Part shown: one piece after another, positions 1 through 12,400 of the stretch
Numbering within the stretch: the first letter of the stretch is position 1
Layout of the letters: each line of letters starts with the position of its first letter
Assembly: GCA_008477525.1 (NCBI GenBank)
Contig: SPDT01000003.1
Location: forward strand, 1,550,001 to 1,614,000
DNA length: 64,000 nt
Direction of reading: 5' to 3'
Source: Hypomyces perniciosus
Lineage: Eukaryota > Ascomycota > Sordariomycetes > Hypocreales > Hypocreaceae
Notes under the pieces: model-generated
What the model saw: the letters and a program-made list of their open reading frames with translations, nothing else
Database searches by the model: none
What the model was told of the DNA's origin: nothing
Position numbers and translations under genes: made by a program

Positions 1-414
1 AATATTATAGTGAAAGAAATAATAACTATACTTTAAGACTTTAATATCTACTAATAGCTAAAATAGCTTTACAGAAAACTCTAGATTATAATAAATAACT
101 GTTAAGTAATAAATAGTAAAATCCACTATTAAAAGTAACTTTTTATTCCCTTTAATAACAAGCTTTATATATAAATCCTATTTAAAAACTATTTAAGCGG
201 CCTAGCCGGATATTTGGGCAGGTTTAAAACTTTAAACTTTATTAGCTAAATATACTAGTAACTATAGATTTTAAAAAATATTAAAATATTTATATAAGCC
301 TATAAACTATATATTAAAATAAAGGCCTTATAATCTTAACTATAAAGCTTCCTTTAACTATTACTAGTTTTATTTTATATATAGTTAAATATCTCTATTA
401 ATTATATTATACGA

Positions 415-760
415 TTGCCTAAATCCTATTACCATAATATTACCTATAAGTATTTATTAATAGTAGTTTATTGCTTTATAAAAATATATTATTTTATACC
501 TATTATTTTACTATTAATAAAAGAGCTAGCTAATGTATTTATTAATAGAATTTACTGCTTTTATAATATACCTAATAATATTATATTAAACTATAATATA
601 TAGTTTATATTAAAATTCTAGAAATAACTTTTAAAGCAATTAAATGTTATATTAAAACAATTATTAGCTGTTTACTTTAAAATTAATTGTTAAACTAAAA
701 GAATTAATATAAATATAAAATAATACCTGTAAGCTTTTATTAACTTTTATTAAAATAATT
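415..760 (+). pseudogene. Integrase core relic of A1
   Basis: Conceptual translation gives a recognisable gypsy integrase catalytic core. The stretch YKYLLIVVYCFIK corresponds to the family block Y-LLVVVDRFTK, then FIPI and a KELANVFINRIY segment matching the usual EELA-F---IF block, then IPNNIILNYNI for LPD-IVSDRG. Further on, frames continue through TKRIN (family TERIN) and YL-AFINFY (family YLRAF-NY). The first catalytic Asp reads Tyr and the second reads Asn, so it cannot be active. The open frame ends at 603 with a TAG in the position where family members have a Gln codon, consistent with C-to-T decay. In the living element this protein would insert the cDNA into chromosomes. Confidence 0.75.
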
Positions 761-1766
761 AGGTTTATTGGCTTTTATTAGTTAAGTTTACTGTAAATAA
801 TATAGTATTTAAAACTATTAGTATATTGCTGTTTTTTATTAATTATAGTTTTAACTTTTACTTAAAGATAAAGCTTTTATAGCTTTACCCGCTAAACCTT
901 TCTGCAGTAAAGAAAAAAGAGTTTTTTTAGATTAATATTATTATTAATTAATATAAATATATTATTATATAGCTAAAAGCCTGTATTAAAGCTTTAAAAG
1001 AAAATATAAAGAAAATGCAAATATATAAAAAGAGGTATTATTAGTTTATATTATTAGGCAGGAAATCTTTATTAATATATAAAATATAAAGATTAATTAG
1101 CTAATAAAGAAGCTGGATAATAAATAGGCGGGACTTTATATAATAATAAAAGTATATTTATAAGCCTATACTATTAGCCTGGCGGAAAATATAAAGATTT
1201 TCCTAGTTTTATATAACTCCTTCCTGTAATTTAAGATAACTACTTTACTGCGCTTTAGGTAAAAGATAATTAATAAGGCTAAGTTAAAGAATATTTAAAG
1301 CAAGGTATTAGAAAGGGAAGATAATATAAATAAAGTAAAAGAAATAGGAGATTAAAGCGCTTTTAAATTATTATAATAATAATAGATTCTATTACTTTAT
1401 TAAAAAGAAATACTATACTGCTATATAGTAATTAGCTAAAGATTTATAAAGTTAAAAGAGGGTAATATAAAACTTTTATAAAAGAAATTTAAAAAAGCTA
1501 GCTTTACTGTAATAAGTATTAAAAGGAATTATAAAAAAGGAAAAAAAGGAAATAGCTAAAAAGAAATTAATGCCTATAAAGCGCTAATTAAAGACTATAC
1601 TGCACTAAAGTTTATAGCTAAACTATATATTACTAATACTAAAAACTATATAATTCGCCTTATTTACCTTTATATTAAATGTATTAAAATAGATTACCTA
1701 GAATTTCAATTTATATAAAGAATATAGCTATTTGCGGCTAAATAGTGTAATAAAGAGGGGGGGTAC

Positions 1767-1938
1767 TATTATAGCATTAACTGTAACGCGATATTAATGC
1801 CATATTATGTAAGGTCTAGTTATATAACCAGGCTTTAATATATTCCTAGCTATAGCTTTCTATAAAGCCTCAGGGCTTTCTTACTCTCTACAGTACAACA
1901 ATAATATTTGCCTTAACCTGCCTTTCTATACCATAATA
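1767..1938 (+). repeat. 3' LTR of A1 (172 bp)
   Basis: The 172 bp LTR is the reverse complement of the LTRs at 12401-12572, 19841-20012 and 26368-26539. Least mutated ends give a consensus of TGTCACGGCAC at one end and GTGCCGTGACA at the other, an 11 bp terminal inverted repeat. Here the ends read tattatagcat and accataata after transitions. Confidence 0.85.
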
Positions 1939-3060
1939 TTATTAAAGGGAATAAAAAACTACTTTCAATAATAAATTTTATTCTTTATTATTTAATAGTT
2001 ATTTATTATAATTTAAAGTTTTTTATACAGCTATTTTAACTATTAATAAATATTAAAGTTTTAAAGTATAATTATTATTTCTTTTATTATAGTATTTTAT
2101 GTATATACTATTATAATTAAATTAAAAGTGAATTTATTTTTATAAGTATTATTGTAACTGTAAAGGCAGCCTTTATAAATAATTCTATATTTAATAAAAC
2201 TTTTTTTTAAAATATTATTTAAGTTTTAAAGTTAAAAGAATTTTATAAAAAAATAATATATTATTTATTTTTAATTTAATTATAAAAAGGGTTTAATTTT
2301 ATAGGCTTACTTTTTACTTTTTTATTTAAAGGATTAAACTTTATAGCTTTAAAGTTAAGTTAATAAATAATATAAAAGTTAAAGTTAAAAAGGAATTTAA
2401 ACTATTAAATTTATTTTGAATTTAAAGCTTTAATTAAAATATAATATTTAAAGTTTTTATAATTTATAATAATATTAAACTTTTATAAATTTTTTAATTT
2501 TAAATATTATACTTGTATTACTGTAATAATAGCTAAAGGCTTTTTATTATCGATTTTATAGTTATATTTTTAAATATTATACTTTATAGAAAAAAATATA
2601 ATAAAGTATAAAATACTGCTTAATATTTAATTAAAAGTATTAATTTTAAAGATAATATATTTATTATAGTTAAAAAAGGCTAAAATTAAATTTAATTTAA
2701 AGGTATATTTAATTAAATTAAAGGCTTTTTATTATTATTATTTTTAAATATATAATGAATGTTTTTTTAAAAGTTTATTTAATAGTATAGTTATTTTAAG
2801 GTATTTTTTAAAAAAATAGTAATAAAAGTTTATAAAGTTAAAGAACTTTTATAAGTCTTTTACTTTTTAAGTAATTGCTAGTTTCATATAGCTTTAGCTT
2901 TTTTAAGATTTATTTTTAATCCCTTTAAATTAATAATTAAATTAAAGTATTTTATTTTTATTATTTTAAATTTATATTTAATAATATTAATTTAAAGGCT
3001 AGTATTTTAACTGTAAACTATTACTTTATATATATATTTCTAATATCTTTTTAAATTTAA

Positions 3061-3200
3061 TAACTATATAAAAGTATTATTAAAGTCTATTATATAAATA
3101 AAGTTAAAGAGGTTATGGAGGGTATAATTAATATAATATTAAAATATAATAAATATATTATAAAAGTTAAAAGGTATAATTAAAATTTTCAAAAGGCTAA
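3061..3200 (-). pseudogene. Reverse transcriptase relic of A3
   Basis: The minus-strand translation contains LHNLFNFIYIIDFNNTFI, matching the A2 RT segment and the gypsy block ending in YLDDIL(I/V). Both catalytic aspartates of the YxDD box read Asn, the outcome expected from G-to-A changes in GAY codons. It sits between the usual upstream palm region and an AT-saturated RNase H region, which fits gypsy order on the minus strand. Confidence 0.6.
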
Positions 3201-5730
3201 ACTTTATAATAAATATTATTTGAAATATATCCCTTTTAATAATATAAAGGTTATTAAATATAACAATAATATTAAATTTTATATATACTTTTATATAACT
3301 TAAAGTATTAAAGGTGTTTTAAATTAAAAGTAATAGGTATTAATTTTTAATAATAATATTATTTAACTTTTAATAATTATAATAAATATAAATATTACTT
3401 TTCAATATTATAGTTAAAAGGAAAATAGTAGTGTATTATATTATAATTTAGAAATAAATCCTTTTACTCAATTATGATTTAATTATTCTTTTATTACTTA
3501 TAGTTTATTATATAAAAATAGTTTATTTTTTTAATATAAAAGGTCTTTTTTTAATAGTATTTTAATTTTATAATTTTAAGCCTATTATAAAGGAAGTTTA
3601 ATTATTATTTTTAATAGAAAAGTATTATATAAATTATATAGTTAAAATAGTAGTTTTTTTAAAATATTTAATTTATTAAATTTAAGTTTATTTACTATCA
3701 CCTTTTTTAAATTAACAGTTATAATTTCTTTTAATACTATTAAAAAGTAATATTTATTAATAAAGTTATATATATCTTTTAATAGTATTATTTTTACTTT
3801 AATATAGCTTTTTTTACTTTATAAATATTTATTAAAAAACCTGTTAAAAGCTTTAATAAAGCAATACATATTTATTTTTTTAATTTTAATAACTTAATTA
3901 ACCTTTTTTTAAATTACATTTGTAATATAAATATATAATTAATAATAAAAAGTAATAAAGTGTATAACTGCTATTACTTATATATTTATTATATTTAAAT
4001 ATACTTTTTAATTCTAAAGTTTAATTTAATTTAACATAAATAATATGTTAAAAAGTAATAATAATGGTTTTAATATAGACTGTCTGTTTCTTAATTAATT
4101 GCAGATTATAAAGGCAGTTAATAGCTTCATATATATTTAATTTAAAGTTATATATACTTATATTTCTTTATTCTTAATTCTATTATATTTATAGGTTATA
4201 TAATAATCGTAATTTAATATTAAAGTTTATAAAATATATAATATAACGGCTTTTTCTTTAATTAAATTATAGTTTATCTTATTTAAACTATTGTTCATTA
4301 ATAGTTATTAATTTAGTATAGTTTTTTATTTAAGTAAATTAGGCTTAACTTTATTTAAAGTATTTTTAACTATTAATTCTTAATAATATATATTCTTTAT
4401 ATTAACTTTAATAAAATTGTTTTCTATTTTAACTGCTATTAAAGTTTATATAAAGTTAATTATATTTTTTCAAAAATAATAAGTATAATAGTAATAGGAT
4501 TTAAAAGTAATAGTTAATTTTTCCTAGTTAATATTAAAGTTATATTTTTCTAATTGTAAAAAGTTAAAAATTATAAATATCTTATTAAAAATGTTCATAA
4601 TAAAAAAGAAATAAAGTTTTTCATAAAAGCTGATTATAGTTTATATAATAAAAAAGTTTAAAACTTTTATTAATTATATTTTTATTAATAAATAAAAGGG
4701 TTTTATATATAATAGTTATTAAGTAATAATATTAAATTATTTAATAAAAGTGCAGTTAATAAAAGCTTAAATATATAGTTATTATTTATTAAAGCTTTTA
4801 TATTAATATAAATATTATATATAAAGCATAGTATAACATATATATTAAACGTGATTTATCATTTATTAATTTAAATTTAAAAGGTTTTTAATTAATAAAG
4901 AATAATAAACTTATTTCAAAATAATAGTTTTATTTATTGTTAATCTTTATTTATAACTTTTAATAAAGGTTAATCTTTTTTTTAATTTGTAAATTAAATT
5001 TAAATTTTTAATAAATAAAGTTACTTAAATTAAAATAAAATAAAAGTTAATAGAGTAATATTATTATAATTATTTTTATTAACATTTAAAGAAAGTATAT
5101 TATTTATAGCTTAGATTTATAAATTAATTAAATATTATAAATACTATTAATATACTATTAAGGTTTAATTATTATACTTTATTAAAATGTTTTATTATTA
5201 ATTTTAAAATATTATTAAATTAAAGTATAGCTAATATAGTAAAATCTAATAACTCTAATTTTATATTTAATATAAATTTCTTTAATATATATTAAACTGC
5301 TTTTTTTATTATATTTATTAAAATTATAGTGTACTTTTTTATAATAAAAATAAAATCTTTTAATAATATATATTTTATATAAGATTTAAAAATAAAATAG
5401 TAAAATATATATAGTCTTGAATTATATTAAATTATTAGCTAATATTAATGTAATAGCTTAATTATTTTATTAATATTAATTGGTTTAAATACTATAAAAG
5501 GTATTATAATAAATACTTTTTTAAAGTTTATTATAAATAAGTTAGTAAACTTAATATTATTTAATAAAGTTAAATTTATTTAATTTAATTATATAAACTT
5601 TTATAATATTAATAACTTTTTAAAAAACTGGTATTTTTGAAGCTTTTATTATTTATTAAATAATTTAATTATATTTACTATTTAATATAAATTACTTTAC
5701 TATAAAGTTTTAAAAAAGTTTATTTAATAT

Positions 5731-5956
5731 TGTAACGGGTATAGCCTAACTGGAAAGCATGCAGTTAGCGTACCTCTGTATTATCTATCTATAGCTGAAG
5801 GAAAAAAGCTCTATACTAGCTACATATACATTATATAGTTGTGCGTATAGGGTTATGGCTGAGGTGGTTTCCTAATTAGGCAAGCGGTCTAGTATTGGTT
5901 GTATTTCCGGATTCGGCGTAGTCGTGATTTTAAGAGATATAGCCTAGCCTGTAATA
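5731..5956 (-). repeat. B1 3' LTR (226 bp)
   Basis: Begins TGTAACGGGTATAGCC and ends GCCTGTAATA (TGTAACA before one transition). It is followed by a T-T-A and a run of seven C, the polypurine tract on the opposite strand. Confidence 0.9.
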
Positions 5957-6989
5957 TTACCCCCCCTTCTTACAGTGGCTTAGGCGCTGTTGCTTCGCTG
6001 GCGTATAGCTGTTAAGTGGCCTGTCGTTAAATTCAATTGGGCTATATTTGGATATATAGTTGTCGAAGGCTGCTGTGTCTTTAAGTATATGTATTAGTTC
6101 CTAGGTTAGCTTTATATATCTTTTCTACTATATTAATACTTTGCGGAAAAAGCCGCGAGCTTACTGCTTAGTCCTTGCATAAAGGACCTCTTTAACTTCC
6201 TATTTATCCTCGCTATCTACTTATATTAATAGTGGTTAAGGGTTATTTAAAATTTGGCCTAGAAAAGGGTTATTGGCCGCTTTTTTTAGCAGCTTAATAT
6301 AAAATTGCAAGTATATACTAATTAGTATACTTAATTCTACTATATAAAGGCTAATAACCTTTATTACTATATATTTATAATATAAAGCATTAAACTTTTT
6401 AAAAGGCTGGGGAGTATTATAGTTACTAAAGTATAGCTTGACTTTATCTTTTACTTTATATCTCTTAAAGGGGCCTTGCTGCTAGTTCGCGGAGTCCTTA
6501 TAGCATTATTGCATAGCAGTAAATACTGTTTAGGCAAAAGCAGTTACTCTTTTTAATCTTTTAACTATTTCTTTTACAGCCTTCTCCTTTTAATCCTTTA
6601 ATCTAATAGCTTTATTTATTTTTATATATAGCTAAAGGGGTTTTATATAGTAGCTATATTTAAGGAAAAAATGGCTTATTTAAATAGCTGTATATTCGCG
6701 GTTATTTAAAGCTAGCTGTATTGCCAGGAGAAGATCTCCTTAATTGCTCTAGGAATAGTTTATATATACTTTAAAGTATATTTAAATCTTTTAGTTACTT
6801 TTCTTTAATCTACTGTCAGTCTATAGGTAATACGCTATATTTAGGCATTACTGGGTTTCTGCTAGTTTATAGAAAGCTCTCTAAAAGCAGCTAGTTTAAT
6901 TAGATCCTTAGTCGCTAACTATAAACTAGGGTATCTTATAGAACTGATAATAGTATTAAAGGAACCTCTTTATATATACTTTTACCTCT

Positions 6990-7130
6990 ATACTCTCTAT
7001 TACTTTAAAGGTAATATTCTTAATAAGCCGGTTAATAATAACTTAAAGGTATTATGCCTATATTAGTCCTATAAGTAGTAAATCAACTATAAAGTCTATA
7101 GCTAGGTCGCTGCAGATATATTAAAGAATA
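6990..7130 (-). pseudogene. Integrase relic of B1
   Basis: The minus strand reads SDLAIDFIVDLL, a good match to the family block W-DLAIDFI-DLP that opens the integrase core, then VIINRLIKNITF, the VVVDRL-K block with the catalytic Asp changed to Asn. Two in-frame stops lie between. The same segment is readable on the plus strand of B3 (38730-38880). Confidence 0.65.
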
Positions 7131-7828
7131 GGTAATAGTTTAAGGAGTCTTTGCTTATAGCTTCTCTATACTTTTCCTCTTTTATATATACTGCAGTTAT
7201 AAAAGAATTATTAGACTATACTGCTAATTCCTAGCTAAAAGAACCTGCAGGAAATAATAGTTAAGGTTTTATTATAACTTAAATAGCCTAAAACTGCGGC
7301 ATTATATTCTGCTTATATAGTGCAAATATATAGCGTTTCGCCTTCTTCTTTAATTATAGCTAGTACTTAGATATAGTCTTGGAATATTAGTCTCTATTCC
7401 TCATTAATTATATATTCTAATATCTATACTTTAAGTAAAAGGTTTATAGGGAGGGAGCGCTCTTTTTTCCTAACTGTAGCGTATACCTATTAATATACCA
7501 AGTCTTTCTAAATCATTAAGTTCTACAGGTCCTATAATTCCTTATTTCCATCGAATATATATATTAAAGGGAGATTAATATCGCTATCCTTAAATTACTA
7601 TATTGCTAGTATAGCTGGGATAAGTTATATATAGCGGCTTAATTCGCGCTTGTTACCTTTATTAAATAAAAGGTTTTATTCCCTGCAGCTTAATATATTA
7701 AAAGCGGCTGCTTTGCTGCCTAGCCTATATTAGATTATAAAATCGAACTAGGAAAAGAACTCTGCCTAGCGTGTCTATTATTCAGAGAGTTTTTTATGCA
7801 TTATAAAAAACTATAAATTCTTATAGTT

Positions 7829-8231
7829 TATCGGGGGTAACTGATATGCCCAACGCACCAGCATTTTTTCTTGTTAGCTTACCCGAGAAAGGTTGGCTGC
7901 TTATTTAAGCAGCTACTGGATTAGGAAAGCACGGGAGTATAAAGACATACAGATAGACCTAGTTTAATAAACAATAACCTTCTTCCCCCTTCAACACATA
8001 ACCCCACCTGTGAGAACACAGTCGCTGAGGCGTATGAAGGTAACCGTTGGTTGCTTTTGGCTGCCGGCATCATGATCAAATGATCCGCAGTATCTTTTTA
8101 GCCCCTACATTACTCAATCGCCGCTTCGTGGTTCTGTCAGGAGCGCGGTTCCCGCGCTCGATACCAGTCGTTGTGTGTGGGTGTGTGTGTGTGTTGTGTG
8201 TGTGTTTTGGAGTGCCAATTCCCCCTCGACA
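7829..8231 (+). repeat. E1: 403 bp solo-LTR-like insert
   Basis: A GC-normal 403 bp block inside AT-rich B1. It begins tatcgggggtaac (TGTCGGGGG in E2) and ends CCCCCTCGACA, so its ends form a TGTCG...CGACA inverted pair typical of LTR ends. Near-duplicated target bases flank it (tagtt before, tagtc three bases after). B2 shows the uninterrupted site at 44170-44190. It holds a TATAAA-like box near 7940 and a GT-rich microsatellite at 8172-8212. A nearly identical copy (E2, 44281-44683) lies in B2 in the opposite direction. No internal retroelement sequence is present, hence a solo LTR is the best reading; a MITE is the alternative. It is almost free of RIP changes. Confidence 0.7.
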
Positions 8232-8850
8232 AAATAGTCTAAAATAACTATAAAGAGGTTGCAGCTATATAGCTTTACTCTTTATTTTTTTAAACAGCGA
8301 ATTACTGCTAGTATTTCTTTATTATAAATAGGATAGTTATATTTAGCAGGGCTTAGCTTTTATAAGTAGTAAGCTATAGTATAGCGTTCTCCCTTCTTAT
8401 TCTTTTACAAGAGGACTCCTCCTAAAGTATATCCTAAATAGTCTACTTTAATAAAAGTGCATTTTATAAAATCCTAAACTTATAGTATAGGGGCTTTAAT
8501 AAAAAGGCATTTAAGCTCCTAGAAGGCTGCTTTTTCTATACCTTTCTATTAAAAAAGGGTCCTTTTTTTAATTAGCTTTATAAACAGGTAAATTATTTAA
8601 AAGAACCTAAAGATAAATATTTAATAGTAATTAGTAAAGTTAAAGAAGCTTTAGACTTTTATTACTATTATAGGCGCCTGCTATTTACTAATAGCTTACT
8701 ACTTTTTAAGGTTATAGGCAATTCCTTTACTAGTATATATAATAAACCTAAAGTATTTAATCTTTTTTTATATAAACGCGCATTTCTTGGGATCTAAGTG
8801 TAGCCTAGTATTAGCAAAGGCGCATAAAACTTACTAGACTTTTTTATATA

Positions 8851-8995
8851 GTCTTTTCGTGACCTATTAGTATAGATTAAGATATTGTCGAGGTATATAG
8901 ACGCGAAGTCGTTTAAAAAGGGGTATAGTACCTGGTTAATATACTGTTAAAACGCTGCTAGTGTACTGGTAAGTCTGAATAGAACCACCCGCTAT
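8851..8995 (-). pseudogene. Reverse transcriptase relic of B1
   Basis: Minus-strand translation gives LTSTLAAF, one stop, then QYINQVLYPFLNDF and ASIYLDNILIYTNRSRKD. This matches the gypsy RT palm: LTNAPATFQ-YIN--L, then YLDDILIYT. Only the second Asp of the YxDD box is changed (to Asn). It is the best preserved RT in the window and secures B as Ty3/gypsy. Confidence 0.85.
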
Positions 8996-11325
8996 TTATA
9001 TAGGCTATAGTATATATAGAATACAGTTTTGTATTCTTCTCCTTTCGCGACCTTAATTTTATAAAATACAGTTACTATATCTAGCTTTATAAACCACTTT
9101 ACTTTTATTAAGCTGTTAAGGGTTTTAGAAAAAAGGGGAAAGGGGTAGCAATCTTACTGCATTATTGCATTTAAAGTGCGGTAGTCTATATAAAAGCGAA
9201 TTCCTCTTTTAGGTTTCTAGATAAAAAGGATAAAGGCTACAGCAGCTAAACTGCTAGCTTAAATAAATCCTTTATTAAATAAATTAAGGAGGGTCTTCTA
9301 TAATATTAATAGTTCCTCGCGTAATATATTATAAAGGGGGCCTTAAAAAAGTTCTAATTCTTTACTGTAATTATCGGCTTTTAAAGGAATCTATAAATTA
9401 ACTTTAAGGCAGTATAGTAGAAGCTTAGTAGCTTCTTTTATAAAGAATAGCAAATAGAACTCTTTATATAGTTTAAGGGGAATATATTCCTAGGGATTTA
9501 TAGGTTTTTAGGCTAAAGTGCTTTTTTAATATCGGATAAGCTAATAGCTTAGAGGAAGTATATTTCCTTTTTACTGTTTTTTTTAATGCAGCAGTATTCT
9601 ACTTGCAATATTAAAGCTAATATAAGCCACGCTTTTTATATAGCTTTAATATTCCTAAGCTCCTCTTTATCTGCAAATTATAACTATAAACTGGCTTTTC
9701 TATAGTTAATTTCCTTTTTAGCTATATTATATACTACCTAGTTAGCCTTAGCCTAAAGCTTACTAAGGATTAGGTTATAGTCTAGTTTATCTATTATATA
9801 AGTGTATTAATATTTAATATAGCTATATAGATTTAGGTAAATAATAGCAATATAGCTAATTTCTACCTGTTTATAGATTTTAGTAAATATCTTAATCTTC
9901 CTTTTAGTGATTTTAATTTATAAAAGGTATAACTTTTAAGTAAAAGAGGAGTTTATAATAGTATAAAGGTTATAGCTAGTATTAAATAATACTGTAATAA
10001 GTATATTTTCTATTTTAGCTTATAATATTACTGATTTGCTAGTTATTTGCTTTTTAAACTTTTTCTATCCTTTTAATTCTTCCTTTATAGGCTTTAACGC
10101 TTAACTTTGTATTCAAGCTAATCTTTTAACTTATCATTAAAGTTATTATCTTTTTTACTGTTAGTATATTAGTTGTTATTATTAGACTTACAGTCAGTGA
10201 TCTAGACTTAATGCGCCTAGGCTTTATAGCCTTTTTTATAAAACTAGGTAATATATCCCTTTTTCCTGCAATAGTAATATACAGTTTCTTTAACAGTATT
10301 TACCTTACTCGCTAAAGAGCTGCATTAGCGCTGGTTCTTTATATCGTTTACGCCCTTTATCTAAGTATTACCCTTTTTATCAACTGCTTATATATAGTCC
10401 TTTAAAGTGCAATATAGTTAAGGCTTATTATATTTTTTCTGCTAAAAATAGTCTAGTAAAGTAGCTCCTGCATTCTATTAGTCTAGATCTAATCGTTTAA
10501 TGCAGCTAGCAATATCCTAGACTTTAGCAAGCTATTCGCTATAGGTAAACAGTAGGTCTACTATTACTAAGCAGAATTATAGCTTTAAAGATGACGCTCC
10601 TTTAAAGAAGATAATTTTAGCTTAGTTAATCTAATTATCGCTGCTTGCTTTAAAGAGCTTTGTTTAAAGCGAGGAAAGAAAGATAAAAGCAAAGTCTTAT
10701 CTCTTTACTTAAAAGTATACTACTTTTATATAGCTTAATTCTAAAGTCTTTAATCCTTATAGGTATAGTTTAGGTATTATATAAATTCTGCTAGGTTATA
10801 GTTCCTGTTAGTTCCTTTTAATATCTAAAAAATAGCAATTACCTATTTAAGTATAGCGTTTAAGCAGGAGTTAATAAAGTATTATTATTCTCTATTACCA
10901 TTATAGAACTCTTTATTAAGTTTAAGCTTCTCGCGTATATTTTACGCCTATATAGTATACTCTTTTTGCTTTTTTAAGAATTTAAATAGGTTAAAGAGTA
11001 GTTTCCTTTTAACTTTAAGAGCTTATATAAACTTTATTATAAAGGTTAATATAGGCTTTATAGTTGCAGCCTGCGCAAGTTCTTGCTTAGGTTGCGGAAG
11101 GAATAATATTTTATTTTCCTAGCTATTTAGCCTTTAAATCGCTAGTGCTATAAAGTCTAGCTTTCTTATTAGTGCAGTTATTTATTCCTGTAAAGGTAAA
11201 ATAGTTTATTTAATCTGCGACTGTATATTATTGCCCTTAAAGGCTTAGTCTTTAAAATTCGCTATTTTCCTTTTGCAGTAAGAGTGTTATTATTTACTGG
11301 CTAGGTAGTAGCTGAGCTATAGATA

Positions 11326-11551
11326 TATAACGGGTATAGCCTAACTGGAAACTATATAGTTAAGGTACCTCTGTATTGTCTATCTATAGCTAAAGGAAGG
11401 AAGCTCTATACTAGCTATATATATGTTATATAGTTGTGCGTATAGGGTGATGGCCGAGGTGGTTTCCTAATTAGGCAAGCGGTCTAGTATTGGTTGTATT
11501 TCCGGATTCGGCGTAGTTGTAATTCCGGGAGACATAGCCTAGCCTGTAACA
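11326..11551 (-). repeat. B1 5' LTR (226 bp)
   Basis: Second LTR of B1, starting tataacgggtatagcc and ending GCCTGTAACA at 11551, immediately followed by the AATAT duplication. It differs from the left LTR mainly by transitions. Confidence 0.9.
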
Positions 11552-12400
11552 AATATATCTAAATTATTAAAAGACTATAATACCTTTAAAAATATTAAAA
11601 TTAATAAAAAATATTCTATTAATTTTTTAATACTATTAAGCAGGGTTATTAGAATTTTTAATAATATTATTAAAATTTTGTTTATTATAGTTAATATATT
11701 TTTTTAAAAGGCTTATAATATATAAAAATCTTTTAAGTTTAATTAAAAAGATTAATTTATAACTTATAAAGGTACTATTAATATTAAAATATTAATTAAT
11801 ATATTTTTACTAATATTTAATAATATTATTTTATTTATTATTAAATTATTTAAAGTTTTTAATTTAATAGCAGTTAAATAAATTATTATTTTTAAAATTT
11901 AATAGTAAAATTATATTTAAAGTTTTAATTTAAACTTTAATTTATCCTTTAAAGGTTTTCTTTTTAATTATTTATTTTAAAAGATTTTATTTAAAAGTTT
12001 ATTTTTATTTTTTTTATTAAATTAAACCTTTTTTATTATTTAATTAAAAAGGCAGAATTAATAATAAAAATTATTATCTTTAATAATTATATTTATTAAA
12101 TATATATAATTCCTATTAATATTAGATTTTTATAAGGTTTTAAAAAGAAAAAAGAAAAGTATTAGCTTTATATTTAAAACTATAGTTTATTAAGCTAAAT
12201 TGACCTATAAAGTAAAGTTTAAGGTATTTGTATTTATTTTATTTATAATTAATTTTTTATCAATATCAGGTTTAAAAAATAACGGGTAAATTATAAAGGT
12301 ATTATTATAAATTTAAAAATAAAGGGGGATTTAAGGAAATTTATAATTAATTAAGTATATACTTTGCAATAGCGCAGTTAAATTAAAGGATAATATAAAC

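Larger units (their letters stand above)
1..1938 (+). mobile_element. Ty3/gypsy element A1, 3' part (RIP-degraded)
   Basis: This is the 3' third of a Ty3/gypsy LTR retrotransposon; its 5' part lies before the window. A translated integrase core is still readable (see 415-760), followed by a purine tract ending in seven G (about 1754-1763) and a 172 bp LTR. The reverse complement of 19841-21775 in element A2 has the same order and sequence, so the family assignment does not rest on one motif. All coding frames are broken by stops of the TAA/TAG type and TA dinucleotides dominate, as expected from RIP. It abuts the oppositely oriented copy A3 at 1939 and appears to have inserted into it; the 5 bases after the LTR are TTATT, but the matching upstream duplication is outside the window. 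Confidence 0.85.
5731..11551 (-). mobile_element. Ty3/gypsy element B1 (complete structure, RIP-degraded)
   Basis: A complete LTR element of 5821 bp, about 5.4 kb without the E1 insert. It has two 226 bp LTRs (5731-5956, 11326-11551) and is flanked by the 5 bp duplication AATAT (5726-5730 and 11552-11556). The C-rich tract at 5958-5967 next to the left LTR is the polypurine tract read from the other strand, which sets the orientation as minus. Integrase (about 6990-7130) lies left of RT (8851-8995), so the order on the minus strand is RT then integrase, as in Ty3/gypsy. I found no convincing tRNA 3'-end primer site beside the right LTR. It inserted into A3, so it is younger, and it is visibly less AT-saturated. 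Confidence 0.92.

Noticed and set aside
5956..5970. C-run as a G-quadruplex candidate
   Set aside because: A single run explained as the polypurine tract of the minus-strand retroelement.
8172..8212. GT repeat as a possible regulatory or CRISPR-like array
   Set aside because: Simple microsatellite; no spaced direct repeats anywhere in the window suggest CRISPR, and the genome appears eukaryotic.
8047..8247. 66-codon frame, with a near copy at 44244-44465
   Set aside because: Both lie in the E insert and run out through its GT microsatellite into host sequence; LTR-like DNA, not a gene.
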